Origin: an uncultured Clostridia bacterium
Lineage (GTDB): Bacteria; Bacillota; Clostridia; Oscillospirales; Acutalibacteraceae
NCBI GenBank assembly: GCA_937880805.1
Contig: CALGRR010000123.1
Coordinates: forward strand, 1-58,391
Direction of reading: 5' to 3'
DNA length: 58,391 nt
Shown: positions 33,561 through 43,096 of the stretch, piece after piece
How positions within the stretch are numbered: position 1 is the stretch's first letter
Layout: each line of letters opens with the position of its first letter
Program-made: the position numbers and the translations under genes
The notes under the pieces: generated by a model
What the model was told of the DNA's origin: nothing
Seen by the model: the letters and a program-made list of their open reading frames with translations, nothing else
Databases searched by the model: none

Positions 33561-34898
33561 TCAATTCCTTTCGATACCGATACAAAGAATTCTTTTTGTT
33601 TCCTTTGTAACCGAAAATCTTTTATCGCAGCCTATGCCTTCAACAAGCACAAGCCCATTGTTATCTGCTATAACAATTATTTCGTTTCTTTTTTCGGGCG
33701 GAATTGAAAGCTCATTGAAAAGCTTTTTCAGAGTTTTGCCGCAGCCTCGCTTTGCAAGCGATATTCTGTCGCCCGCTTCGCGGCTTCTGACAATCAATTC
33801 ACCCGATATTTTATCACAATCCAAGCGGTAATCCGTTGACTGTTTTGAAATGTTTTGTGAATAATTTGTTTCGTCTGCGTTCTGAACGGTTACTGTTATG
33901 CAGACATTCCCGAATTCGGTTTTGCCGATTCCAAGAGCTCCGTGTTCATATTTCTTCGATTCCTTTTCGGGAAAATCCAGAATACCCTTTCTCACCCTTA
34001 GGGTTACCGCACCGTTAATCACGCAGCTTCCGCCGTTTTCAAGAAGAGTGCAGATTCTGTTAACTGCCTCATACTCGGGAGTTATACCTGTTTCTTTTTC
34101 CACAATATACACAACCGCACGGCGTTTGATGGGCAACGGCAATTCTGCAAGAATTTTTGCATTATAGCCGTTTTCTGTTTTTGAATTTTCGGCATTCTGA
34201 ATTGCCATATCCGAAAGAAGCTTTTCATCCTGAGTAATCGCATCAATGCATCTTGATGCACTGCGTTCAAACGAAGGATTGATTTTTTTCAGCTCTTCTA
34301 TAACATTATGTCTTATGCGGTTTCTTGCATAATGCACATCGCTGTTGGTTGCATCCTGTGCAAATGGAATGCCGTTTTCAACGCAGAATGCATTGATTTC
34401 TTCTTTGGTGCAGTCAATAAGCGGTCTGATGATATTATCTCTTGCTGCGGGAATGGAGCAAAGCCCTCGGAGGGTTGTTCCTCTTGCAAAGTTAAAAAGA
34501 AAGGTTTCTGCTCTGTCATTAAGATTATGTGCGGTAGCTATGATTATATCATCGCCGAGCGACGAAAAAAACTCATATCTTATTTTTCTGCCGCATTCCT
34601 CAAAGCCCAGCCCGAGTTCCTTTGCTTTTTTTGCAACATCAACACGCAAAACCTTTGAAGGCACGCCGATTTTTTCACATTCCGAAACCACAAGAGCTTC
34701 GTCTGCATCTGCACTTTCGCCTCTTAAGCAATGGTTAACGTGAGCAGCAATAATGTTAATGCCGAATTCGCTCTTTATTCCGTTCAGAATATGAAGCATC
34801 GCCATTGAATCGCTTCCGCCCGATACGGCGGCAACAACGGTTGCTCCGCAAGGAATCATATTATGTTTTCTGATTGAAGCAATAACCTTATCAATCAT
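33561..34898 (-). CDS. tilS: tRNA(Ile)-lysidine synthetase
   Basis: A 445-residue N-type ATP pyrophosphatase that modifies C34 of the AUA-reading tRNA-Ile to lysidine. The PP-loop is VSGGSDSMAML near 23-33, followed by HVNHCLRG. The C-terminal TilS domain is present (RLDCDKISGELIVRSREAGD near 355-374). I start at the ATG at 34898, after GAAAGGG, which overlaps the dnaB stop by eight bases (ATGATTGA). The open frame extends 52 codons further into dnaB, but that part reads as shadow sequence. Confidence 0.95.
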   Translation of the reverse strand: MIDKVIASIRKHNMIPCGATVVAAVSGGSDSMAMLHILNGIKSEFGINIIAAHVNHCLRGESADADEALVVSECEKIGVPSKVLRVDVAKKAKELGLGFEECGRKIRYEFFSSLGDDIIIATAHNLNDRAETFLFNFARGTTLRGLCSIPAARDNIIRPLIDCTKEEINAFCVENGIPFAQDATNSDVHYARNRIRHNVIEELKKINPSFERSASRCIDAITQDEKLLSDMAIQNAENSKTENGYNAKILAELPLPIKRRAVVYIVEKETGITPEYEAVNRICTLLENGGSCVINGAVTLRVRKGILDFPEKESKKYEHGALGIGKTEFGNVCITVTVQNADETNYSQNISKQSTDYRLDCDKISGELIVRSREAGDRISLAKRGCGKTLKKLFNELSIPPEKRNEIIVIADNNGLVLVEGIGCDKRFSVTKETKRILCIGIERN

Positions 34899-36273
34899 CG
34901 TGTACCCTTTCCAAAGGAACAAACAAGGTGTGTTCACCGTCAAAGGCAAATTCAACCGTTCCGGTTTCGCCGTGTCTGTTCTTTGCAACGATAACCTCTG
35001 CCTTATTAACATCAACCTGCTCTTCGGGAACGGGCTCGCCGTCTTCCTTTTCACCCTTATAGTAATCGGGGCGGTAAAGCATCATAACAATATCGGCATC
35101 CTGCTCGATTGAACCCGACTCACGAAGGTCTGAAAGCTGGGGTCTGTGGGATTTGCCTCTGCCCTCGGTGCCTCTGGAAAGCTGAGCACAGCAAACAATG
35201 GGAATGTTGAGGTCTTTCGCCATCATTTTGAGGTTTCTTGTTATCTCACTGACTTCCTGAACACGGTTTTCGGTTCTTGTGCTGCCCTTGATAAGACCGA
35301 GATAGTCAACAATAACACACTCAACTCCGCCGAGGCGTCTGGTTTTAGCCTTCATTTCGGGCACGGTGATGCTCGATGTATCATCAAAATAAAGCTCGCA
35401 GTCATTGAGTGCACAGGTTGCCTTGCCGAGCCTTATCCACTCATCGTTGCTTATCTGACCGTTTCTCATTTTTTTGCTGGAAACTCTTGCCTCTGTGCCG
35501 AGAACTCTCATTGCAAGCTGTTCCTTGGTCATTTCAAGCGAGAAAAACAGAACCTTGCGTTTGCCAACCGCCGCAACGTTTCTTGCAAGATTGAGGGCAA
35601 AGCTTGTTTTACCCATCGCAGGTCGTGCACCGATAAGAATAAGGTCTGAACGGTTAAGACCTGTCAGTATTTTATCAAGGTCTGAAAATCCGGTTGTGAA
35701 GCCTTTATATTGCTCTTTATCTTCACCCGTGATTTTCTTAAGGGTATCGTAAACATTGTTAACTATAATATCCTTAAGCTTTGAGGGGGCATTTGTTGTT
35801 TTGCCCTGACGGATGTTATATATTTTCTGTTCTGCGTTATCAAGCAATGCATCCGCAGTTTCTTCACCCGCAACGGCATCCTCGATTGTTTCGCTCGAAA
35901 TTGAAATAAGAGTTCTTATATAGTGCTTCTCACGAACAATTTTTGCATACATTTCGATGTTGCTTGTTGAAGGCACCATCTGTGCAAGCTCAAACAGATA
36001 ATTTCTGCCTGCCGCATTATCATAAACACCCTGCTGAACAAGCATATCAAGCACAACAAGGGGGTCGATTTTGCCGCCTGAGCCGTCTATTGTTATCATT
36101 GCGGCAAAGATAGACGAATGCTGAGGAAGATAAAAGCTTTCGGGGCTTATGTAAACTGCTGCCTGAGAAAGGCAGGCCGGGTCAACAAGAATGCTGCCCA
36201 GAACCGCTTGCTCCGCTTCAAGGCTGAAAGGCATATTTATATTTTCAAGTGACAATAAGCCGTTATCTGCCAT
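34891..36273 (-). CDS. dnaB: Replicative DNA helicase DnaB
   Basis: A 460-residue hexameric helicase of the replication fork (called DnaC in Bacillus). The N-terminal domain starts at MPFSLEAEQAVLGSIL, the linker follows, and the RecA-like core has Walker A GARPAMGKTSFA near 213-224, the DnaB motif IVDYLGLI near 322, and RPQLSDLRESGSIEQDAD near 378-395. No intein or insertion; length normal. It sits two bases after rplI and overlaps tilS. The rplI-dnaB order is widespread in Firmicutes. Confidence 0.97.
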   Translation of the reverse strand: MADNGLLSLENINMPFSLEAEQAVLGSILVDPACLSQAAVYISPESFYLPQHSSIFAAMITIDGSGGKIDPLVVLDMLVQQGVYDNAAGRNYLFELAQMVPSTSNIEMYAKIVREKHYIRTLISISSETIEDAVAGEETADALLDNAEQKIYNIRQGKTTNAPSKLKDIIVNNVYDTLKKITGEDKEQYKGFTTGFSDLDKILTGLNRSDLILIGARPAMGKTSFALNLARNVAAVGKRKVLFFSLEMTKEQLAMRVLGTEARVSSKKMRNGQISNDEWIRLGKATCALNDCELYFDDTSSITVPEMKAKTRRLGGVECVIVDYLGLIKGSTRTENRVQEVSEITRNLKMMAKDLNIPIVCCAQLSRGTEGRGKSHRPQLSDLRESGSIEQDADIVMMLYRPDYYKGEKEDGEPVPEEQVDVNKAEVIVAKNRHGETGTVEFAFDGEHTLFVPLERVHDD

Positions 36274-36275
36274 TA

Positions 36276-36716
36276 TTATTCTCCTACCATAACATAGAGT
36301 GAGGCTGAAATTCCGTTATAAAGCTTAACCTCCACGGGATATGTGCCGAAGGTTTTAATATCTTCAACAACAACCTTGCGTTTATCTATTTCAAGACCGA
36401 AGTGCTTTGAAATTGCAGCGGCAACATCCTTTGAGGTTACCGAACCGAAGAGCTTGCCGTTTGCACCCGCTTTTGCTGAAAGCTTAACCGTGTTGCCTTC
36501 AAGCTTTGCGGCATTTGCCTTTGCTGCTGCAATCTCGGTATCAATGCGGTGCTTTTCGGACGCCTCTCTGTTTTTAAGCTCGCTCATTGCCTGCGAATTT
36601 GCTTCAACGGCAAGCTTTCTGGGAAACAGGAAGTTTCTTGCGTATCCGTCTGATGTGTTAACAAGCTCACCTTTTTTGCCGAGCCCTTTTACATCCTGTG
36701 TTAAAACTACTTTCAT
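36276..36716 (-). CDS. rplI: 50S ribosomal protein L9
   Basis: A 146-residue ribosomal protein. N-terminal RNA-binding domain with VKGLGKKGELVNTSDGYARN (near 9-28), the long connecting helix (about 40-75), and a C-terminal domain with GKLFGSVTSKDVA near 85-97. Strong AAGGAG binding site. It lies 31 bases after gdpP. Confidence 0.98.
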   Translation of the reverse strand: MKVVLTQDVKGLGKKGELVNTSDGYARNFLFPRKLAVEANSQAMSELKNREASEKHRIDTEIAAAKANAAKLEGNTVKLSAKAGANGKLFGSVTSKDVAAAISKHFGLEIDKRKVVVEDIKTFGTYPVEVKLYNGISASLYVMVGE

Positions 36717-36747
36717 AATGTGTATCTCCTTATGTAACGGTTGTTAC

Positions 36748-38718
36748 TTATTTTGTTTTTTTGCTGAAAAATTTTTCTATTGCTCCGTAGAGTGCGGATT
36801 TTGCATCGGGAACATCATAGCCCTTGAGCTGGCACGCCGCCATAGTCTGATGTCCGCCGCCGCCGAGGCTTTCCATAATAATCTGAACATTAACCTCGCC
36901 CATACTTCTTGCGGAAATGTTTACGGCTCCCGCATTTTCAAATATAACAAACGATGCTTTGATGTCGCTTATATTCAGAAGCTCGTCCGCCGCCTGAGCC
37001 GCAATTATTCTTATATCGGGGGAATCAATATCCGCCGTTGAAACCGCACAGCCCATAAAGCTTTCTGCCGATGCGATAACCTTGTTGCGAAGCTTATTGA
37101 CATCCATTGAATTTGAGAAAAGCTTTTTAACGCTTACGGTATCGGCTCCTTTATCTTTAAGGAATGCCGCCGCTTCAAAAGTTCTGACGCCCGCCCTTAT
37201 TACAAAATTCTTTGTATCAAGCATAATGCCTGCAAGAAGGGCTTCCGCAACGGGCTTTGTTACTTCTATATCGGAGTTGATATACTGAAGAAGCTCCGCC
37301 ACCATTTCACTTGCTGAGGAAGCACCCGGGTCGTGATGAAAAATAACGGCATCCTCAATATTTGAAACCGCCCTGCGGTGATGGTCTATTATAACCTTGA
37401 TTTCTGCCTTTTCATAAAGCTTCGGGAATTCAACAAACGATTCGATATGAGTATCAACAACAATCAGCAGGCTGTTTTTATTAAGCAGTTCCGCTGCTCT
37501 TTCTTTGCCCACGATAGTATCTTCAAAGCCCTCTCCCCGAAGCATATCAATAAGCGATGATGCAAGGGTTTTATTTTTATCGGTTGCTATATAAGCGGGA
37601 ACGCCGAAGCTCTGTGCGGCACAAACAATGCCCGCTGCCGCACCGACAGCATCAAGGTCGGTATATGAATGACCCATAATTATAACATTGCTGCTGTTTT
37701 TGATAAGCTCTGCAAGAGCAGATGCAACAACACGGCTTTTTACCTTTGTTCTTTTTTCTGCACTCTTTGAAACGCCGCCTATGAAATCATAGCTGTCTTT
37801 TTTCTTGATTGCAACCTGGTCTCCGCCTCTGCCGAGTGCCATTTCAAGAGCATTGCGGGCATTTCTTTCGCAAGCTTTTATGTTATCTCCCGAAGAAACA
37901 CCGATTGAAAGAGTAACGCCGATTCGCTTGCCTTTATATTCATAGTTTCTTACGGTTTCAAGAATTGAAAAGCCGTCTTCAACCATAAGGTTGAGGTTTT
38001 TCGCTTCGGTGACCATAATATAACGGTCATCGCCCACTCTTTTAATAAAGCTGTTATATGATTCCGACCAGTTATCGAGTGCAGCCTCAATCTGGCTTTT
38101 TATTTCGGTTCTCTCGCTGTCACGGTAATCGGTTCTTGAATCGTCAAGATTATCCATTTCAATCATAATTGCATAAGGTCTTGATTCGATATATGCAATT
38201 TCGGTTTTGCGAAGTCTTGTGTTCTCAAGGTAATAAAGAATGCAGCAGTCTTCGCCGTTGTATCTGTATGGAAATGAATAAACTGAATAATATCTGCCGT
38301 TAATCAGAACGCTGATTTCGCCCTCGTGAATGAGTGCATCAATATCAACACCGTTTGTGAACAGACTCACATCTGCCGCATCGGTTATTTCTCCGCCCGC
38401 AATTTCATTGATAAAGCGTTCGCTGCACCAGGCAACAGTTCCGTCCGTGCCGCATACGGCAACGGGAAGCGGGAACGAGGAAAGAACTTTTTTATCGGTA
38501 TAATCAAACTTTTTTGAAAGACGGATAAGGAATTTTTTATATCTGTTTTTGGCTGTCAGAGCCCTGAATATTGCAAAACCGAGCACAGCGGCAAAGCCGC
38601 AGCATTCCGCCACAGCAAGCTTAGGTTCAACAAATGCAGTTATAACAATGAATATTGCCGCAACGGCAGCTGAAATGCCAATAAGAACAATATCACGCCA
38701 AAAACCTCTGAATTTCAT
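36748..38718 (-). CDS. gdpP: c-di-AMP phosphodiesterase GdpP
   Basis: A 656-residue membrane-bound hydrolase of cyclic di-AMP. Domains in order: two N-terminal helices (about 9-30 and 37-52), a PAS-like sensor (about 65-170), a degenerate GGDEF domain (about 175-310, with the signature reading as MALGRGGDQ rather than GGDEF), then DHH and DHHA1. Catalytic motifs are GHSYTDLDAVG near 349, VVDTH near 420, IDHHRR near 448, and GGGGHQ near 627. The start codon follows the rnj stop with no gap, and the ribosome binding site GGAGG is inside rnj. GdpP controls cell-wall, potassium and osmotic physiology; trkAH in this window is a likely client. Confidence 0.95.
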   Translation of the reverse strand: MKFRGFWRDIVLIGISAAVAAIFIVITAFVEPKLAVAECCGFAAVLGFAIFRALTAKNRYKKFLIRLSKKFDYTDKKVLSSFPLPVAVCGTDGTVAWCSERFINEIAGGEITDAADVSLFTNGVDIDALIHEGEISVLINGRYYSVYSFPYRYNGEDCCILYYLENTRLRKTEIAYIESRPYAIMIEMDNLDDSRTDYRDSERTEIKSQIEAALDNWSESYNSFIKRVGDDRYIMVTEAKNLNLMVEDGFSILETVRNYEYKGKRIGVTLSIGVSSGDNIKACERNARNALEMALGRGGDQVAIKKKDSYDFIGGVSKSAEKRTKVKSRVVASALAELIKNSSNVIIMGHSYTDLDAVGAAAGIVCAAQSFGVPAYIATDKNKTLASSLIDMLRGEGFEDTIVGKERAAELLNKNSLLIVVDTHIESFVEFPKLYEKAEIKVIIDHHRRAVSNIEDAVIFHHDPGASSASEMVAELLQYINSDIEVTKPVAEALLAGIMLDTKNFVIRAGVRTFEAAAFLKDKGADTVSVKKLFSNSMDVNKLRNKVIASAESFMGCAVSTADIDSPDIRIIAAQAADELLNISDIKASFVIFENAGAVNISARSMGEVNVQIIMESLGGGGHQTMAACQLKGYDVPDAKSALYGAIEKFFSKKTK

Positions 38719-40539
38719 TTAAACCTCCATAATTATCGGAAGAATCATCGGGCTTCTCTTTGTTTGCTCATAAACGAAATGAGAAACCGCATCTCTGACC
38801 TTTCCTTTGATGGCATTTATATCTGAAATGTTGCTGTAATAGCAGCTTTCAAGCGATTTTTCGGCAATCTTTCTTGCCTTGTCAATAAGCTCTTCGTTTT
38901 CTTTAACATAAACAAAGCCTCTTGAAACAACCTCGGGGCCTGCAACAAGCTGACCGGTTTCATAATCAAGCGATGCGGTAACAACGATAATTCCGTCTTC
39001 ACCGAGATGCTTTCTGTCTCGGAGAACAACGCTTCCCACATCGCCTACACCGTAGCCGTCAACAAAAATCTTGCCTGCGGGAACGGACTCCGCTTTTTTG
39101 ATTGATTTATTTGTGAGCTCCGCCACATATCCGTTATCTGCGATAAAGATATTGTTTTTATCTATGCCCATACTTTCGGCAAGCTGTGCGTGCTTATGAA
39201 GATGCTTCTGCTCGCCGTGAACGGGAATGAAATATCTGGGCTTAACAAGACCCATTATGAGCTTGAGCTCTTCCTGGCAGGCGTGGCCCGAAACGTGAAC
39301 ATCATACATCTTTTCATAGATAACGTGTGCACCGAGCTTCAGAAGCTCATTAACAACATTGCCAACGGTTTTTTCATTGCCGGGAATGGGAGTTGCCGAA
39401 ATGATAACATAATCGTTGGGGCAGATTTCAACCTTGCGGTGGTCTGAAAACGCCATTCTTGCAAGAGCCGACATAGGCTCACCCTGGCTGCCCGTTGTTA
39501 TTATTACAACATTCTCCGCAGGGTATTTATTTATAAGATCAGCATTGATGAGAACATTTTCGGGAATATTGAGATAACCGAGCTGCGCACTGATATTAAC
39601 AACATTTTCAAGGCTTCTGCCCATAATGGCAACCTTTCTGCCAACGCTGTGTGCAACATTGATTATCTGCTGAACTCTGTGGATATTTGAAGCAAAGGTT
39701 GCAACGATAATTCTGTTTTTTGCCGCTTTTCTGAAAAGCACATCAAACGATTCGCCAACCTTGCGTTCGCTCTCGGTATAGCCGGGTCTTTCGGCATTGG
39801 TTGAATCTGAAAGCAGAGCAAGAACGCCCTGATTGCCTAGCTCTGCAAATCTTGAAAGATTAATCATTCCTCCGTCAATGGGAGTGCTGTCTATTTTAAA
39901 GTCACCCGTTTGAATAATGGTGCCGCAATCGCAGGTTATTGCAAGTGCAATCGCATCGGGGATTGAGTGGTTGACGTGAATCATTTCAACCGAGAATTTG
40001 CCGAGATTAATCACGTCACCCGGTGCAACCTCAAAAAGCTTTGCACTTGAAAGAAGCCCGTGCTCCTTGAGCTTGCCCTGAATAAGACCGATTGTGAGCT
40101 TTGTGCCGTAAACGGGAATGTTGACGGTTTTAAGAAGATAAGCAAGAGCACCGATATGGTCTTCGTGACCGTGGGTTATAACAATACCCTTGATTTTCTC
40201 CGAATTCTTTTCAACATAAGAAAAATCGGGAATAACAAGATCAACACCGGGCATATCCGAATCGGGGAAGGCAAGACCGCAGTCAACAAGGAACATATCG
40301 TCCTCATATTCATAAAGAGTCATATTCTTGCCGACCTCATTGAGTCCGCCGAGGAATGCAATTCTTACGGGAAGCTCCTTCTCTGCTTTTTTATATTTCT
40401 TTGCGGAGCCGTTTCTGGGTTTTGAATATCCCTTTTTCTGCTTCTGCTGTTCATTGGGCTTTCGGTATTTTTTATTTGAACGCTGCTGCATTTTTGAATT
40501 ATTCTGCGACTTATCTTTTTCGTTGTTTTTCTTCTGCAT
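38719..40539 (-). CDS. rnj: Ribonuclease J
   Basis: A 606-residue metallo-beta-lactamase/beta-CASP nuclease with 5'-exonuclease and endonuclease activity, central to mRNA decay and rRNA maturation. The zinc motif is HGHEDH at 123-128; beta-CASP motifs and the C-terminal domain follow. An unusual feature is the first 55 residues: a low-complexity, strongly basic tail rich in Lys, Asn and Gln before the conserved ELPVRIAFLGGLNEVG. Such tails occur in some clostridial and actinobacterial RNases J and may bind RNA. First gene of the seven-gene cluster, with promoter and structured leader at 40602-40685. Confidence 0.96.
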   Translation of the reverse strand: MQKKNNEKDKSQNNSKMQQRSNKKYRKPNEQQKQKKGYSKPRNGSAKKYKKAEKELPVRIAFLGGLNEVGKNMTLYEYEDDMFLVDCGLAFPDSDMPGVDLVIPDFSYVEKNSEKIKGIVITHGHEDHIGALAYLLKTVNIPVYGTKLTIGLIQGKLKEHGLLSSAKLFEVAPGDVINLGKFSVEMIHVNHSIPDAIALAITCDCGTIIQTGDFKIDSTPIDGGMINLSRFAELGNQGVLALLSDSTNAERPGYTESERKVGESFDVLFRKAAKNRIIVATFASNIHRVQQIINVAHSVGRKVAIMGRSLENVVNISAQLGYLNIPENVLINADLINKYPAENVVIITTGSQGEPMSALARMAFSDHRKVEICPNDYVIISATPIPGNEKTVGNVVNELLKLGAHVIYEKMYDVHVSGHACQEELKLIMGLVKPRYFIPVHGEQKHLHKHAQLAESMGIDKNNIFIADNGYVAELTNKSIKKAESVPAGKIFVDGYGVGDVGSVVLRDRKHLGEDGIIVVTASLDYETGQLVAGPEVVSRGFVYVKENEELIDKARKIAEKSLESCYYSNISDINAIKGKVRDAVSHFVYEQTKRSPMILPIIMEV

Positions 40540-40601
40540 AAATTCTCCTTTTTAATTCATTTTCTGAAAATATATCTCAAACAATTAATTCATTATGTTC
40601 A

Positions 40602-40636
40602 CCCCGAAAAGCGAAACGCCTTTCGGGAATTCGGGG
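40602..40636 (-). promoter_or_regulatory. Structured, possibly bistable leader of rnj
   Basis: The 40602-40610 arm (CCCCGAAAA on the plus strand) can pair with either of two adjacent segments: TTTCGGG at 40621-40627, with an inner GCG/CGC stem, or TTCGGGG at 40630-40636. The two hairpins exclude each other and begin about 13 bases from the predicted 5' end of the transcript. No T-tract follows, so it is not a terminator. Confidence 0.5.
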
Positions 40637-40656
40637 CACTCCTACCCTATTATAAT

Positions 40657-40685
40657 ATAATATCTTTTTAAAGCTTTATTGTCAA
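40657..40685 (-). promoter_or_regulatory. Promoter of the rnj-gdpP-rplI-dnaB-tilS-hpt-ftsH cluster
   Basis: On the minus strand TTGACA (40680-40685), 17 bases, TATTAT (40657-40662). It leaves an untranslated leader of about 110 bases. Confidence 0.8.
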
Positions 40686-40714
40686 GATTTACTATATAAA
40701 TATTTATAAATATA

Positions 40715-43027
40715 TTAAGAGTTTAATTTATCCGAGGCGGTGTTGAACAGCTCCGTTATATCCGCACAAAGCTCATCCGCCGCCTCCATCGTGTCTGCCT
40801 CTGCAAGAATTTTAACCTCTTCGCCGTTTCTTTCGGGAACAATCAGAAGCTTGCCCGAGCTTCTGATAAGCCTTATTCCTTCAAGGCTGTTTTTAAAATC
40901 AACATCCTCCTGCCCCACAAGCCCCGCAAGATTTGCGGGCGAAAAATCTATTGAAACGGTTTTGCTTGCAATATATTTTTCAGGCAGTTCGTTTAAAAGG
41001 TCTTTTACGGTGCACTCCCTTTCTTTAAGCACAGACAGCAGCTTCACAGTTAAAAAGAGTGCATCCCTCACAAATATCTGCTTTGCCGCAAGCCTTCGTG
41101 CGGGCGAATCCGAATTATCGGCAGGTGTGCTCAGATAGCGGTAAACCTTTCTTGAATAGATATGGGCAAGCTCATCAAGAAACATCGGAGAATCATAGGG
41201 CACGGCAATATCTCTGCCGTTTTTCATTTCATTAAGACAGCACACGGCAAGCAGCTTTTCATAAGGAACCTTTTCGCCGTCAACAACAGAATGCAGCTTG
41301 GTGCCCGAACGGTCAATAATCAGGCGAAAGTCACGGCTTTCCCCTGCACCGAGCTTTTCAAGAATATTTTTCATAAGAGCTGCAATGCTGTCATTTTCGC
41401 TTTCAACGGCAGCAGCGATACCCGAAAGCCCGTAGGGTGCCCTTTTCATAAGCTCCTGCTTATAAAGCTGTTTCACGCTTGCCATATCGGATATTTCTTT
41501 CATTTCGCTTTCTTCGGTTTCGTGAAACTCGCATTTTGACATACCCGATTCAATGCTTCTTTCAAAATGCCTCGGAATGGAAAGACCGCCCTCACCGCAG
41601 ATTTTTATTTCTCTGCCGTTTTTGCCGCAGACAAAAAGCCCCGCACTGAGCCCGCATATATTGACAAGAAAATTAAGCTGTGCCTCAAAGCACTCACCGA
41701 AGCTCCAGACATTGCTGCCCGCACCTATAAGACCCGACATTATCGCCATCTGCATAGCCATTGCGTTTTTTGAGCCGTCAAAGCCTATTCCTGTTTTTTT
41801 GCCGTTTCTTGTGCTGCCCACAGCCGCACCAAGACGCACGCAGGTTTCCGCATTAAGCCTTGCCCCGCAGTTTTCGTTGATGCCGCTGCGAGAAAGATAA
41901 TCCGCTTTCAGGCTTCCGTATTTGATATTAGAATTAACCGTTGATCCGCCGCCAACAATTTTGCCCGGCCACACGAGCACATTCGGCTTCACCTGTGCAC
42001 CCGAGCCTATAATGCTGCCCGCACCCGCAACGCTCCCTTCAAACATTGAAGCATCAGCCTTTAACGCCGCACCCGAGCAGGCAAGAGCACCCGTTATATG
42101 GGCATTTGCACCGACCCAGCAGTTTTCAAGCAAAACGGAATATCTTATTTTTGCATTTCTTTCAATGCAGCAATTATCGTCAATCACCGCATACGGGCCG
42201 ATAACAGCACCCTCTGCAATTTCAACACCTTCGCCGATATATATAGGCGGAATAACCGAAAAATCACCTGCAGGCATTGCATCCTTAACATATATTCCGT
42301 CTGCAACGGCACCGAAGGGAGCTTTTGTTTTTCCGTCAAAAGCATCTCTCTGGCATTTCATATATGCCTCAATATTGCCCACATCACACCAGTAATCTGC
42401 CGTGTGATAACAAAAAATCGGCATATCCCTCTCAAGCATAAGCGGGAACAAATCCTTTGCAAAATCATATCTTCTGCCGTTCGGAATAAGCTCCAGACAC
42501 TCGGGATTGACTATATAAACACCTGTGTTTGCAAGATTGCTCACCGCCTGACTCCACGACGGCTTTTCAACAAAACCCGTAACTCTGTTTTCTTTATCAA
42601 CTTTAACAATTCCGTATTCCCTCGGGTCTGAAGATTCGCTGGCAACAATGGTTATTTTTGCTCCCGAAGCTTTATGGAATTTCATTATTTTTGATAAATC
42701 AAAATCGCACATTGCATCGCCGCTTATAACAAAAAACGGCTCCCTGAAATCCGCGGCTGCTATTTTAACGCAACCCGCCGTGCCGAGTGGTTCATCCTCT
42801 CTTATCATATCAAGCTTCAGGGAGGAATAATCCGAATACTCATTTTCTATCGTATCCGCAAGATAGCCGAGAGTTACCGCCGCATGCGTCACTCCGTGAT
42901 AACGCAGAAGCTCAAAAATATACTCTATAACGGGCTTTCCCATTATTCTTACCATAGGCTTCGGAACGGTGCAGGTAAGCGGTCTGAGTCTGCTTCCCTC
43001 TCCGCCTGCCATAACAACTGCTTTCAA
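40715..43027 (-). CDS. Nucleotidyltransferase fused to a degenerate phosphomannomutase domain
   Basis: A 770-residue fusion. The start is UUG at 43027, nine bases after AAGGGA, giving the classic N-terminus KAVVMAGGEGSRLRPLT. Residues 1-230 are a sugar-1-phosphate nucleotidyltransferase (mannose-1-phosphate guanylyltransferase-like, with FVEKP near 155 and a GDAMCDFD metal site). Residues 240-390 are a left-handed beta-helix of hexapeptide repeats. Residues 395-770 align in layout with phosphoglucomutase/phosphomannomutase, but the phosphoserine loop (normally TASHNP) reads FVCGKNGRE near 465-473, and the metal loop (normally DGDxDR) reads IDRSGTKL near 571-578. The mutase is therefore probably inactive, perhaps regulatory. 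The first domain should make a nucleotide sugar for surface glycans. Confidence 0.87.
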   Translation of the reverse strand: MKAVVMAGGEGSRLRPLTCTVPKPMVRIMGKPVIEYIFELLRYHGVTHAAVTLGYLADTIENEYSDYSSLKLDMIREDEPLGTAGCVKIAAADFREPFFVISGDAMCDFDLSKIMKFHKASGAKITIVASESSDPREYGIVKVDKENRVTGFVEKPSWSQAVSNLANTGVYIVNPECLELIPNGRRYDFAKDLFPLMLERDMPIFCYHTADYWCDVGNIEAYMKCQRDAFDGKTKAPFGAVADGIYVKDAMPAGDFSVIPPIYIGEGVEIAEGAVIGPYAVIDDNCCIERNAKIRYSVLLENCWVGANAHITGALACSGAALKADASMFEGSVAGAGSIIGSGAQVKPNVLVWPGKIVGGGSTVNSNIKYGSLKADYLSRSGINENCGARLNAETCVRLGAAVGSTRNGKKTGIGFDGSKNAMAMQMAIMSGLIGAGSNVWSFGECFEAQLNFLVNICGLSAGLFVCGKNGREIKICGEGGLSIPRHFERSIESGMSKCEFHETEESEMKEISDMASVKQLYKQELMKRAPYGLSGIAAAVESENDSIAALMKNILEKLGAGESRDFRLIIDRSGTKLHSVVDGEKVPYEKLLAVCCLNEMKNGRDIAVPYDSPMFLDELAHIYSRKVYRYLSTPADNSDSPARRLAAKQIFVRDALFLTVKLLSVLKERECTVKDLLNELPEKYIASKTVSIDFSPANLAGLVGQEDVDFKNSLEGIRLIRSSGKLLIVPERNGEEVKILAEADTMEAADELCADITELFNTASDKLNS

Positions 43028-43096
43028 AAAAATCATTCCCTTCGGATTTCTTGGTAGTATTATTGTCAAAATATTTAAAAAATATAACCAAAATTA

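Noticed and set aside
34899..35054. N-terminal extension of tilS by 52 codons
   Set aside because: It overlaps dnaB, lacks a binding site and does not resemble the TilS N-terminus, which begins properly at 34898.
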